A DNA stretch of 64,000 nucleotides from Portunus trituberculatus (GCF_017591435.1 NC_059277.1:3366001-3430000), one strand, 5' to 3'; positions 32,170-45,546 are shown, numbered from the stretch's first letter. The notes: generated by a model from the letters alone, not told the origin. Program-made: numbers and translations.

Positions 32170-35154
32170 ATAGATTAACAATAATTCTGCATCATTAGTG
32201 GAAATATCACCTATGAGAACCCGAAGTATAATCTAGTTTTCTTTTTTTTATTTCCTTGTGAATTAATCGCTTCAGAAGACAGGTCTTTATTTAACGCCTG
32301 ATTTCTCCATTTATATTCGTCCTTGCGTTTCATCTTTGCATGTCATAATCCTTTCGCTTCCCTCTCATCCCCGTCTCTCCCTACAGCACACCGTCAGTTA
32401 AACAAACAGCATTTTAGTCTTTCTATTTATGTCTGACGTCTTTTTCCAGGAACTTACCCAATGAGATACATTTCCTTGTATTCCCTCCTTCCAAGTTTTA
32501 TTTTCCTCCTTGTCTCACTTTCCTCCCACATTCACCACCACTCTGGCCTCTCATATCCTTTCATCTATCAGTCTGTTTACATCCGAGTCTCTGCTTCTAA
32601 AATGTTCTAGGAAGGTGGTCTCGATTTAATAGTCCTCCTTCATTCCATTCTTTGCATTCCCTCCTTGCACCGACTAATCCTCTCACTCTCTTATCTTTTT
32701 TCTTGTATATTCCAAACTCTGGTCTCTCCCAACAACAGGACCACCGTGAGCTACTGTAGTTTTTAGTTATATTCTCTTTCCCCTTGTTTTGTAGTTAAAG
32801 ACATGATCTGAATGTTTGTTGAAGTGAAAAGACGTGTATGTTGCTTGTATTTCTGTTTTAGCTTACAACTGTATGGAAAGGTTTATTGATGCCTTATTGC
32901 AATTTTGTTGTATATTCGTAAAAGCGTAAGGCTCATGACCAGATTCATTCTTACCTCTTTTTATCTCAACGTGGCATACTAATTTGTTTGTTACTGTTTA
33001 CACCGATTAACTTGTCGCAGATGTTTTAATTAATCATGATAAATTCAGCTTTCCCCAGCAAACACAACCTTACCTTTCATCCTTTGTTCCTTTATCCTTT
33101 ATCCTCATCTCCCGTAAGAAAGGAAGTCAAATGTTGTCAATAGCTGTACCAACACGTCAGAAAGAAAACGGAGGCTAACCATCATCATCAACCATCTTCA
33201 TGACGCACTGCAGCAATTATGAAAGATCCCTGCAGTCACGTTTTTTCTTAAGAATATTTTCTTGTTATGAAGAAACCTATTATTAAAAGTGATGCATTGA
33301 ACGATTTTTATATTAACAAATAACTGAAAGCGTGAAGGAGACATTTTTATTTTATTTTGTTTCTAGAATTATTATAAACAAACAATAAGTAAGGATAACT
33401 TAGTAGACGTGAAGAAGACTGTATTTTAAGAAGACAACTGTCATGAGCGAAGCAAATAGAAAAATAATAAGATGATAAACGAGACGCAAAGCAGGTGTAT
33501 AATTTTACACGAAGGAATCATTAAGGATACAGTAGCGACTAACTAATAATGAATAACTCAAGGACGCAATACTTAATGCAGATATAGGAACATAACACGA
33601 AGAAGACTCATATTCCTATAAAATGGCGCATTTTTACCTTGCTAATTAAAGGCTCCGTGACTTTTACGTGAAAACCGCAGAAACACGCGTGATTAGAGTA
33701 GTTATTGGAGGGCAGTGCGGCATGAAGTAGGCGGGAAGCAGGAGGGCGGTTAGTCTCCTGCTGGGGGTCTGCAGTCACGCCCGCTGTGGACTCCGTTGAT
33801 TCTATTTTTGACTCTTTGGGTGGGTGACATTTAACTTGCCTTGTCTTCTGCTACCTCTTGTGTTGCACTTCGTCACTTGTTTCTACATGACGGTGGTAGT
33901 GGTGGTGGTAGTGGTGGTGGTGATGACCGTGATAATAGTAATAATCTCCGTGATAATAGTAATAATCTATCTTTTTATGTCTATCTATCGCTATAATCTT
34001 CAACTCCTTTGTGAAGTTCATCTTTTACGTTGCTTCCACAAAATAAAAGCTTACTTGTTTACTTTATCTTTTTTTCATTGTTCATATACGTGTACCTTGA
34101 GTTTTCTACTTTCTTTTCAAGTTTCTTCTTTTTTTCTCTCTCTTGTTTCTTGCTTTATTTTTCTTTTTTATCTATTTTGCATATCCTTTAGTCGTTACCT
34201 TGAAAATTCCCTTGTGATGTTCATTAAGGAGGTGGTTACCTGATGCATTCTTAAAAGTACTCATGCTTTTGGTCAGAGGGTTTGCTTGAGGTGAGATAAA
34301 AGCAGAGTTTTCTTCCCTCCTTGTTGTGGCAGCTATGAATGGGTAATTTGTTTGTGCTCCTCGCCTCACCTCTCGAAAAAAAAGCTCAGTTTACTTTGTT
34401 GTACGTTACTCATGCCATATCGATCTACGTTTTTGTCCTAATTTTAGCAAGGACTTAAGTTTCAAATAATAGTGGAAGCAGTAATAATTTTGGTCTTGTT
34501 TGTGGCTGTTAAGCTGCTGACGAGAATAGAAATAACGCAATGGCTAGCCAGCCTGATTCCATACAGAATGGGAAAATAATACTGGAATGCAAGTTTTATT
34601 TAATCATAAGAAATTGACAGATAACTCTTTTTGTGTTTTCTTTCGTGATATTTTGTTTCTTACGTCAACGAAATAAGTGGCTGAATTTGCAACACAATAT
34701 TCTCCCTTTTTTTTCACTTTATTGGAAATCATTCAAACCTTTTATATTCCAGAGATGCAGAGTATGGATGTATGTATGTCTTGTTCTTCATGGCTGGTTG
34801 CTCTCCATGGCTTCAAGTCGGAGGAGTTAGTGAGATGGTGCAGGAAGAGGAGAAGGTGACGATAGTGGAAAGGAACATATTACTGGTGCCCGCATTGGAG
34901 TGGAGTGAGTGACAGGTGGAAGGCTCGTGACTCTATTGCCGTGTTGTGTTGGTGGTGGAGATGGAGGAGGTGGAGCAGGAGAATGTAATAGTGGTGTCAA
35001 TACTTTTGTGGAATGGATGGTTTGTGGAACACCGGTGAATTCTGTTATAATGTTTGTTGTCACCACGCACTGACTTCCTGCATTGTTGATAAAGGATGTA
35101 AATTGAGAGACGGAACCTGAACATTACTTTAGATTTATATATATGCACACCTTT
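32170..35154. other. AT-rich unique sequence, no gene seen
   Basis: Long single-copy stretch with short (GGT)n at 33896-33923 and GTT/GTGG words at 34948-34975. No domain-bearing frame, no tRNA-like fold. Confidence 0.5.

Positions 35155-35189
<35 letters not shown>
35155..35189. repeat. (GA)n microsatellite
   Basis: About 17 GA units, then three GAGTCA repeats. Confidence 0.95.
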
Positions 35190-35194
<5 letters not shown>

Positions 35195-35334
35195 GTCAGA
35201 GTCGTCGAAGTTAAAGATACATCCTGATCAGTTCATGGAGACAAGATTGGCTAAAAACGACTTCAGGTTTTCGCAAGACAAGAAAAAAAGAAAAAAGAAA
35301 AAGAGAAACGAAGTGGTGCTGCTGCTGGTGAAGG

Positions 35335-36090
35335 GAGATCGTGGTGGTGGTGGTGGTGGTGGTGGTCGAGGCACGGAAAGTGAGCGGAGCGTGGTGGTGA
35401 AAGTGGAGGAAGCAGCGAACTTCATTTCAAGAGCTGAGAAAAATTTACGTAAGAGAAACTATTGCAGAAAGAATACTGGAGGTGGTGATGGTGGTGATGG
35501 TGGTCTTAGGAATGGGAATATAAATAGTAATGCTCGTCTTGAGTAATAACAGTCATAGTAAAAAAAAAGTGTGAAAGTAGATTTGTTTGGTAGAGATGAG
35601 TTGTACATATGGTGATGAAGGTAGTGATGTTGAAAGTTAGATGGAAGCTGTAGTGATGAACGAAAGCGGTGATGGTGATGGTGAAATTTGATATACGATT
35701 GGAAATTGCAGTGGTGATGAGGTGCAGAGGGGAATGTTGGAGGCTTTGAGTGAGTAATGATGGTGGTGGTGGTGGTGGTGGTGGTGGTGGTGGTGTGGTG
35801 GTGATGGTGATGGTGATGGTGTCATGGTCGTGATGTTGCGATTGGAAGGAAATGAGAATAGTGATGATGGAAGTGATGGTAGTAGTATTTATGGTGGTGG
35901 TAGCAATAATGGTGATGATAGTGGTAGCAGTGGAAGACAGTGGCGATGATGAAGGTAGTAGTAGTAGTAGTAGTAGTAGTGACGGTCATGACAATGAAAG
36001 TGGTGTTGATGGTGATGATACTGACAACAATGGTACAGCAGAGGCACTTTACTACATCCCTGCCATGACGGAGCGGTGGAAGTGGAGGTG
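35335..36090. repeat. GGT/GAT/AGT trinucleotide-rich field
   Basis: (GGT)n at 35341-35366 and 35759-35796, a (GATGGT)n-like run to 35821, (AGT)n at 35957-35980, and many GATG words between. Glycine-, valine- or histidine-rich frames are repeat products. Confidence 0.8.
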
Positions 36091-36247
36091 ATGGATGCGG
36101 CGGCGACCAGGTGGGGTGACACCTGTGCCAGGCTGTGCCAGGTCGGTGCTGCCATGTGAGCTGAATACACCACCAAGAAAATCAATGAAGCATACAGACC
36201 GAAGAAACACGCGCCTCATTGACTTGACCAGACCAGACCAACGCCCC

Positions 36248-36249
<2 letters not shown>

Positions 36250-36329
<80 letters not shown>
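36250..36329. repeat. (GT)n microsatellite
   Basis: About 40 GT units. Confidence 0.95.
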
Positions 36330-36331
<2 letters not shown>

Positions 36332-36488
36332 TGTGAGGTAGGACGGAAAGTACTTATCCATCGATTATTATGTCCTATAGCACCAGATAGTGACCGTTTG
36401 TACCGGCTCCTCTTTGTCATGCGAGAGACTTGATTACGTCATGTGACTGTTGAGTCGTCTGGTCTTCTCTTCGACTGGTGTTCCAAAT

Positions 36489-36490
<2 letters not shown>

Positions 36491-36531
<41 letters not shown>
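36491..36531. repeat. (GT)n microsatellite
   Basis: About 20 GT units. Confidence 0.95.
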
Positions 36532-36532
<1 letters not shown>

Positions 36533-36649
36533 CAGGGCGGAGAGCGCATCACCACGCCACACACCCGGATGCTGTCACGTGTTCTTTTGGTGACCCACAT
36601 GCATGCTGTGTCCCATGGGCTCGTACCGCGCAACGAATAAACTATCAAC

Positions 36650-39560
36650 TACGTACTAATGTGCCTCCAGACTCCCCACCGCCGCCGCCGCCCCGCTCGC
36701 TGCTCAGCAAGGCTCGCCGTGCTACTCTGGCAATGAAGGGAGTCGTAAATAATTCCCTTCTCCAGAATGTGAGCCTCGGACCAAGACGGCTTTCAAACAA
36801 GACATTCTTGACTTTCTTTTAGCTCAAGAGTATCAAGCAGCGCCCAGCTAAGGATAGAATTTCCTCTCAGCGGTTCAAAAGACTTCAGTACTTTCCTCTT
36901 CCCTGAAGTGATGTACTCCTTGATGACATTGCAGGCCCATTATCCACTTACAGGTTGTGCCACGATCCCGCAGGCCCGCAGGAAGAGCAAGAGAAACGTG
37001 TCACTGAACGCTGCGAGTGAAAACAATTCCCAAGGCCTGTGTTCGCCCCACCACGCTCCCCCGCTTCCTCGCTCTCACTCCTCCCTCTCCCGCCACCGAG
37101 GTCTTCTAGAAGGATTCCTGCCTCAAGCTCCCTTCTTGGAGCTCTCAATGTTCTCTGTCTTATTTTACATTCCTGGTTTCATCCGAGACGTGAACTAGCG
37201 TACAGCGGTGCCAGCTGTCGATATCTTCCTGTGCCATCTGTGGTGAAGCTCTTGGCGGCATCCAATTCTCGTCTTCTATTTTTTATTAAGCTATTTTGGA
37301 GGCGTGGGCGAGTGTACATTTGGCATTTCACCCGAAGACATATCACTTGGCCGCATGAAAATAGTTCTTAATTCATCAGCTTTAGCTTTCCTGTCTGAAA
37401 TGTGATGGTACTTGAGGGAAAATAATGGAAGAGGAAAATGTTATAGACGTCACACATGCGGTGGTAATGAAGCAGGTGTAGCTCGGAGTGTTGCCAGAAG
37501 TGGCACACCCTCCATTGGCCTCCACGTTCTGCAAGGGAAGAACAGAACACGAAACCAATTGAATCCTTGAATCCTGATTATTAATAGCGTATCGTTTCAA
37601 GGCATGGTGGCCACACCCTAGTCACACCCTGTTGGCCACACCCTCGCCCTCAGTGTCTTTGAGTAGAATTGCATGGCGACTTCCGCCTAAGGTAACAGGA
37701 GCCGCCCTTGCTGGATTCTGATCTTTGGTCCATGGAGAGAGTACAGTAACAGGGAGGGCAAGAGCGGCGTCGGCAACACAGCAGCGACGCCCATGTGATA
37801 ATCTGCAGAGGCGAGAGGAGGTACGTCTCCGGCGGAGCTCCCGTGTCCCTTGTAGGCACCACCACCGCCAGGCCACGTCATCCACCACACAGCTGCGCAC
37901 CGCCACCGCCTCACGCTTGAGCCTCGACGGGATGAATTTGTCATTTTTCACCGCCTGCACCCAGTAGGCGTGGATTGTGACGCCCTTTGGATTGGATGAA
38001 GCAGGAATGTGTACTACTGCGACAGCGGCAGCCATGCGAGCCACCCGTCAGCCAGCCAGCCAGCCACTCGCCACCGCCGCCGCCACCACCTCCCATTCGT
38101 GCCGTTCCCCGCTCCACCTCTTTCTCTGTTTTTGGTTCCCTTCCTCTTGTGCTCCCTCTCCTGCTGGTTCTGTTGTTCACCAGCCATGCTCACTCTCCCG
38201 CCGAGTCCTGGGTAGTGTGATCTTTGATCAAAGGCCACACTGTGCGGGAAAATGAAGTGTGCATTAGCGAAGCAGGAATGAGGCCAGCCACCTCCGCCTC
38301 GCCTCCCGCCCCACGCTTCGGGGTTATATTTGTATCTGCCTCTGAGCGAGAGCGTTGTGTTAGACTGCTCCTTTCATGAAGGCGGGTTTTGCTCCATAAT
38401 GACGACATTTGAGCGCCACACGGGCGCTGGTAATGGGGAAGGTTGGATGGTAGGTAGGGAGGAAGGGAACGCGGCCAGGCATGAAAACGGTTGGGCGGTA
38501 GAACCCTTGGTGTGGCGGTTGGACCAGTGGCGTCCCCGGCCCTCACGCCACGCTGCCACCACTGCCAGGTCCCTCACCAGAGCAGAGACCTTTGCACGCA
38601 CTCATGGTCCCCTCAGCACGCTATGATCGCTCACGTAGCCACGGACTGGCTGCGTCAGGCGCTCTATTGATGTGGATGAAGGTTCGCTGCCTCTCAAGGA
38701 CTGTAGCATTGGCTTGTGGCCCCTGTGTTTCCAGACTCACGTTCCTTTTGGCCTTTAAGCTGAAATGGCACTTTAGGAGAATGTGGGAGTCGTCTAGTCT
38801 GAGATCCTGTTATTGACGTTCCTCCACTAGACTCCAGTCGCCGGCAGCAGTGCCTCACTACATCTCCACCTACTCTACTCATCTACCGGTTTCACGTCTA
38901 CCAGAAAATAATTACCTCTCTTCCTCTTTCTCTGTTTCTTTAATTGTACGAACACGATAGGAAGTCGTATAGCCAAGTCACTATGAGCAGCCGTCACTGA
39001 GATGCATACTTTCTAATTTGCTGCAAGTGTGAGGAGGCGACCCAGTGGATGCTACAGGTTAGGTGATACTCTTGAGGTTAGAAGACGTGAGGGAGTGTGC
39101 ATCGTGTGAAGGAGTCCTTGACCTGATCGCTTGGTACACGTGTAACAAGGCGAGGCGGAGTGGCGCGCGGACAGGGAGGCAGCAGTGGGGCCGGCGGGCG
39201 GCGGGCGGGTGGCGACCATCATGATCGGCAGCTCCGCCAGAGGTCATTCATGTCGACAGCGACCGCGGCACACTTTCCTCCCTTTTAGATATTTCGTCAC
39301 GGGCAGATACGAAGCTCAAATCCCCGCCACTTCCTCAATCTCTTTGGCGTCCACGGCGATGGTCTGGCCGAAGGAAAACAAGGCATGAAGGGAGTTCTTT
39401 AGAATCCAACCTTGAGGAGATTGCGCCATCGAGGTTCTTAGCTGTGAGTTGATAGCGTCGCATTCTGCCGCCCTCCCTCACTCCCTCCCCGCAGCTCGCC
39501 CCACCGCATCATCACATTTACTCCCCCATCTATCTCCCCAAACATCTTGAAGGGTGCAGG
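36650..39560. other. GC- and CpG-richer block, possible gene or promoter region
   Basis: By eye this is the least AT-rich long stretch and the only one with many CpG. It is free of long microsatellites and holds several overlapping frames of 60-140 codons on both strands (for example 37622-38035 minus, beginning MAAAVAVVHIPASS). None shows a domain I recognise. Frames in several phases are open together, as expected from GC-rich composition alone. It could be a CpG-rich promoter with untranslated exons, or simply a GC-rich island. Confidence 0.3.
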
Positions 39561-39889
39561 ATGTTACTAGTTGTTCGTGGAATCCATATTAAGGCACCTC
39601 ACGGTCCGCTTTTCTTGAGGTCTTTGTGTAGCAGAGACACATAAGCTGCAATAAAACGTCTCAGAAATTGAGTTGACGTGTCTGGAGGGAAGGGAAGAGG
39701 ATGGTAGATCAAGTTGAATATTTTGTTTGATACGTAGTTACTTACTTGGGATGTTTTGGGCTGTTCATCAAGACTTGTTTGAGTTCTTCTCTAGTCATCA
39801 CCCATTTTTGAAATTCACGTTTCTGTTGATATTTTTACTTCACATATTCTTGAAGTTCTTTCAGAATCGCTTGCATCACTGGTATATAA

Positions 39890-39891
<2 letters not shown>

Positions 39892-39950
<59 letters not shown>
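39892..39950. repeat. (CT)n microsatellite
   Basis: About 29 CT units. Confidence 0.95.
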
Positions 39951-39951
<1 letters not shown>

Positions 39952-40402
39952 GCAATGCGTCAGTTTCCCATTCACTCGTCATCATGAGAAGAAAAGGGGA
40001 AAGAAAGACCGAGGCCGCACAAAGAGCGCAACTGAACGATCTCTGGGAAAACAAACACGCCAGTAATGTTTCAGAAGTTCCTCGTAGTACAGCAAACACC
40101 ACACGACTCTGTTTTATACCAGTGAGGTTATACTGTATACTGTTTCAAATGAGTGAGGTTCTACTGTAAACTGGTTCCTTTTTTGGCTTCATTAGCTTAA
40201 AATATTTTTCAGTACCGCAAGTAATTCTTATTCCACGTGTTGTGTTTTAGCTGAAGTATGTATTTGTGAAGGAACTATTAAGCCTGAAAACCGAGGATAT
40301 TGGTCTTTAGCCAGATGAAAATGTTGAAATGCTGTATTGTTTTGTTCCTCAGTGCTTCCTGCATAATGAATCAGAGACAAGTACTACCATGGTGTGTATG
40401 AG

Positions 40403-40503
40403 AGAGAGAGAGAGAGAGTAGTAGTAGTAGTAGTAGTTCCATCAACAGAAAGAAGTGAGAATAGGAACTGGAGACTTCACAAGAATGGAAGGGATTTCTG
40501 CGT

Positions 40504-40561
<58 letters not shown>
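40403..40561. repeat. (GA)n-(AGT)n ... (GA)n cluster
   Basis: (GA)n 40403-40418 and (AGT)n 40418-40437, then a second pure (GA)n at 40507-40561. Both are complementary to the (CT)n at 39892. Confidence 0.93.
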
Positions 40562-40562
<1 letters not shown>

Positions 40563-41135
40563 ACGCAGGCAAGCAGAGGGAACAGCAAGTAGCATCTGGT
40601 AAACTCGCCCTCAGCCTAATCCCGTAACGCTTTTGAAATGGTGTCGCGTCCCAACCTTCCCCCAAGACTGGCTACCGCTATTGTGTGTGTTGCCGGGGGA
40701 CGCGGGGGTGAGAGCGGCAGACGGGGAGGGGAAGGATGGGAGAATATCGCGCGTCGACACTCCACACTATCCGTGCCAGTGTTGGAGGGAGGAGAGGGAA
40801 GGAGGAGGAGAGCCACTGGTATCAGGCAAGACACGCTGCGGGCAAGACCAACACCGAGGAGTCTTCTAGTAGATTTCTCTTCCCCTTTATGATTTTTCTC
40901 TCCTTGCCCTTCTCTCTACAGATCAGGCAGAAGAGACAAACAGTTTCCCTTGTATTCCTTACTTGTCTCTCTCCTCCCAGGTGAATCATGAGTAGTTTCT
41001 GGTGTTTTTTTGGTGGAGTTTTCTCAATGGTACGTGTCTTCTCTTGGGAAAGGATGAAGAAATTGAGAATACTATCAAATTACGTGAAAAACTAATTGTT
41101 CCCCCACCTTTTTCCATATAGTTTAAGGGATATTT

Positions 41136-41139
<4 letters not shown>

Positions 41140-41206
<67 letters not shown>
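41140..41206. repeat. (CA)n microsatellite
   Basis: About 33 CA units. Confidence 0.95.
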
Positions 41207-41208
<2 letters not shown>

Positions 41209-43199
41209 CACGTAATGTCCTACTAAGCCAACAGTGACTCGCATATCAATGGAAACTGAAACCTTCCTGCTTCGAGACTTGCAAGCAGCCACGGAGCCAT
41301 GGTCTCTGGTCACCTGGGAGGCCGCGGAAGATACACCAGACTGAGACTACACTTAGTAGGCTATGCCCTCACATCTGGCGTTTTCTCCCTCTCTCTGTCT
41401 ATTTCTCTATAGATGGTTTCACCCTGTGTCTGTTTGGAATTGCCTGTCTCTATGCTTTTGTTCTGCCTGTCTGTTTCTCTGTCTGCATTTGCCTATAAGT
41501 TTGTATCTACTTGTCTATCTGTTTGTCTCCGTTTGTAGTTGCCTTTCTCCTTGCCATGTTTGTTTCTCTGGCTGTCAAAAATTGGCTTCGTCCATGTCTG
41601 TAATTCTTCGTCCATCTGCAATACTTCGTCTACTTCTCTTTGTCACTTTTTTGTTTCTTCGCAATTACATTCAGTATTTCCTGTTATTACTAACCCTTAC
41701 AATATGAAGAGAGTGACGAGGATTAGTGGTCAAAGAGAAGTGTTCTGCTGAGTGGTGGAAGTACTATAATGGGTGTGTGGCACAACTAATTGACGGTGGC
41801 ACAGAAAGACAGGTTTACTATTCTTGTTAATGAGCTTAGGTGTCAGGCGTCTACGTATATCTCCCCCTTCTCCATTACTTCCTTAAATCTCTCCCTCCTT
41901 TTTTTTCTCCTCAACTCCTTACTAAAAGACAGACAGAAGGCTTTCTTATTAATGAGCTTACGAGTTACTTGTCTGCTTCCTTTCGAAACTTCCTCATTCC
42001 TTCACTTCAGCCATCTTTCCTCCTCCTCCTCCTCCTCCTCCTCCTCCTCCGGCTCGTGTCCTTCATTGTCGCAGTGTCACAAAGAAGACTCATAATCATT
42101 TCCCATGGAGAGCAAAATCAAGTCGAATGAATAACGCAGCGCTTTGTACAAACAAGAGACTGAAAGGCGCATTAGCAGACACGAACACCTGTCCTGATCG
42201 ATGCAGACGCTGGCGACTTGCCGTGACCCTGGATGGCGCAGAAGACGGAGGAAGATGGAAGAGGAGGACGCCAGAAAATACAGAACAGAAGACTGAAACG
42301 GACACAAGGAAGAATTAACATCAAAAGATGACAGAACAACAGAAATGACGTGGAAAACGATAAAATCTAAATGCGAGGAAATGTGAAATGGAGAACGAGA
42401 AAGTCAGTTAGATCCAGGAAACACCAGAAAAGATAAAAAAAAAAAAAAAAAAAGACGAGAAGAAGCGAAAATTTTCATATCCAGGGAACACCAGTGAAGA
42501 CTAAATAGAACTTAGATAAAAAAAAAAAAAACATATAGTAAAAAATATTACTGTGAAAGCTAGAAAATGTGAAAAGGTAGACAGTAGGAAGTAATATCCG
42601 GGAACGTTCCTGGTGGGGGGAAAATGGAGAACCACCTTCTTATGCTGGCAGGGTCTTCTCGTTGGAAGCTGAGGAAGGAAGGGATATAATCTTGCAGCTT
42701 CCTTTGCTCTTCTTTCAGTTTATCTTCCTTGTCCCTCCTATGAAGAGAGCAGAGGAAGTGTTAAAGAAATAGTGACATTGTGTTTCATTTCTTATTTTCT
42801 TGCCACTAAAGCCTTTCCATTTAGTGTTCCAGTGATGCGTTTGAGGGAGAGGATCAGACAGGAAGTAGTATATTTTTAGAATTCATGCGTGAGCAGGTAG
42901 ATTGATTAATAGAAGGAATTCCTTTGAACAGCCTTGTTAGTCGCGTAGCCTTATGGTGAAATGATATCGAAACTGCAGATATCAGAATGTTTTTCCAAGA
43001 GACAGTTGCCTTTAGTGACTCTGATGTTTGTTGGCCTTGGTGACATACACTTACAGGAAGCAAGGCAAATGGAGTTTTAGTGATGTTAGCGGTGTTCAGA
43101 GGCAAGGTTCGTACATATTAGTGACCCAATGCGGTGATGTATTTTACAGCTGTTCATGTATGAAGCCACTGTATCGAGTGGTTGAAATGATCTTAGGCA
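41207..43199. other. Unique sequence with short (CCT)n, no gene seen
   Basis: TGTCTGTTTG-like words at 41390-41570, (CCT)n at 42018-42051, A runs at 42436-42454 and 42518-42530. No supported gene. Confidence 0.5.
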
Positions 43200-43203
43200 T
43201 TAA

Positions 43204-43401
43204 CCCCTTCAGTAATGGGACACATTTTTACCTTGAGTTTTGTGTACCATTTTATTGACATTAGCAAGGGTCTATAGATGACAGAAGATTAATGGCCACA
43301 GTCTTCACTATTTTAACACTCTATATGAGTCTCTGAAGCTGTGGAAAGTCACCAAATAGCCACCAGAATGAATATGGAAGCACGTCCTGGTACTGAAGGG
43401 G
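43204..43401 (+). mobile_element. TTAA-type MITE, family 1, copy 5 (best preserved)
   Basis: A 198-bp element with perfect 11-bp inverted ends CCCCTTCAGTA/TACTGAAGGGG, flanked by TTAA on both sides (43200-43203 and 43402-43405). The inverted identity is 15 bp if TTAA is counted. No coding capacity. Confidence 0.92.
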
Positions 43402-44228
43402 TTAAAGCGTATGTAACAAGTGTTCTTTGTTTCGTTCTTTATTGTAATTTTATGTAATTGAGGATAATATTCACTACGGTTGTTCTCTCCTGTTGGTGCG
43501 TGAAGTCAGTGAGTGTTGTAGTTGGACGTATCTTGAGGTACAACATATATCACTTCGATAACAAGGAGCGACTGTATAGACAATTAATAAAATCAAGGAT
43601 GGGGATCGTCTAAGTAATATCAGCGACATAAGACTTTGTGTCAATGCTTGAAATCAAACAGACAACTAATCACTCCACGTACCCTCTGGCCAGTGTCCTG
43701 AGCGTCCTTTAGAATACAGCACTAGAACATCAGCCATACAACAACCCTGCCTGGAAAACAACAGCATAACCATCGGAGAATTCCTGCTCACGACGAACAA
43801 CTTGAACGAAATAACAAGCAAAAAGAAAACAAGCTGTGCAGTAAGACATCAAGCTAAACAAGAACCATAAAGGAACTATCGGTACAAAAAATCTACCTCA
43901 GCATCTACACCTACATTCCCCTCTCCCTCCAGAAAGCTATAAGACACTCTAACATTAAGACCAAAAAGTTAGAATAATCCTCAGAGAAGAATAACTGCGA
44001 ATCATGAGAAAAAAAGCACTATCCAGCAATCCAGGAAGTGTCTTGAATTGTTTTCTTGATAATTCGGGTACAAAGGCTTAATGGAGGCTAAGTAAACAAG
44101 GCCAATGGAAGCTCATTTCATTAAATGGCAATGGAGGTAAGCAGGGAGGGTAAGGTAGCGGTTGTGGTAGAAATTCTTGTTGCTATATTGCAGGGAATGT
44201 GGTGCTGACTGAGTGGTTGAGAATGGTA

Positions 44229-44230
<2 letters not shown>

Positions 44231-44288
<58 letters not shown>

Positions 44289-44361
44289 CTTCTTCGTGTC
44301 ACAAGTGGATATTTGTTGGGCTTCCGTGAGACATACATGACCTGTCTGCCTTGGATGCACA

Positions 44362-44442
<81 letters not shown>
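44231..44442. repeat. Inverted pair (GT)n ... (CA)n
   Basis: (GT)28 at 44231-44287 and (CA)n at 44365-44442 are complementary arms separated by about 78 bp of unique DNA. Confidence 0.95.
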
Positions 44443-44445
<3 letters not shown>

Positions 44446-45200
44446 CTCAATTACTGTTCATTTATTGTTTACGTTGTTTAGAAAAAAGTCTAACTGAAAA
44501 ATTCGAAGTGGACATATATTTGTGTTTTCTCCGTTCTCCTAGTTTCTCATCCTAACTCCATACATTCTATCTTCCCTTCTTATTTTCATTGTTTTAACCT
44601 TTGTTCCAATTTTCTCCCTTCATTTTTTTTAACCTTCTCTTTCGTAATAAATCCTCGCACACTTTTTTTTCTGCACCATTTTCTGATTTTCCTTCAACAT
44701 CATTTCCTTCCTTCCATCTTTTCCTCTTTACCCGTCTCCGCTTCTTTAACTTAGTGGCTTCCTCGTTCGTTTAACTTTTCCTTCTGCCTCCAGGCTTTTC
44801 TTTCCTTCCACTATTTTCTTCCTTGCTATTTTCCCCTTTAAATTTCCTTCTTCAATTCCACTGACTGAACTGAAGAATCGAGTGGCGATACTCTTCAATT
44901 AACTTTTCCTTGTGTTTTCAGTCTTCCTTTCCTTTTATTACTTTTCTCCTCCTTTTCCTCTTTAATCACTCGCTCTTGCTTCGTGTCACAGGAAAATCAA
45001 CAGCCGAGTTCCCTTCAAGCAACTCTCTCGCCACTTCTTTCCTTCCCTAAACTTCCTCCCTAGCCAAAGGGACGTCCAGTGTCAGTCCCTCTTGGTGTAG
45101 GAGGCTTAAAGATCAAACTTTCTTCGCTGCTTCGTTTTAGTTCTTCTGTGTCACTCTTCGTTTCGTGCTGTTGCCGCATTTGGAAGTGAGAGTCGAGATT
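44443..45200. other. T/C-rich unique sequence
   Basis: TTCCTT-rich anonymous DNA; no gene. Confidence 0.5.
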
Positions 45201-45204
45201 TTAA

Positions 45205-45546
45205 CCCTCTGATTGCTATTTGGTACATTTTTTCCTTACTTACTTACCAATGGGACATCTTTACTTGTTCTACTCTCACCCCCAGTCTTTAAACTCAGTA
45301 GAAATTGTAAAATCTAGTCTTTTTTATCACTTACTTTCTCGTTGGTACATGTAAGGTTTCTATGCACTAATTCTGGCGCTGTTAATTGTTTTGCATTGCT
45401 TTGGTAAGGTTTATGTAATTGTCACGAAGAGTAACAAGTAAGGAAAGGATTGCTGAACTTAATAAAGACCAGTAGCTCATTCTTAGGTTGTTTGACTATT
45501 TATTTCATTACTAATTAGTGAAGAAATGGGTTTAGTAGTAAAGGGG
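45205..45546 (+). mobile_element. TTAA-type MITE, family 2, copy 3 (longest)
   Basis: About 342 bp, beginning CCCTCTGATTGC after TTAA (45201-45204) and ending AGTAAAGGGG before GTAA, a degenerate inverse of the left end. It shares TTTGGTACAT, GTAGAAATTGTAAAATCTAGTC and TTCTGGCGCTGTTAATTG blocks with the copies at 14325 and 16984. It resembles family 1 only in the TTAA-CCCYT terminus. Confidence 0.65.
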
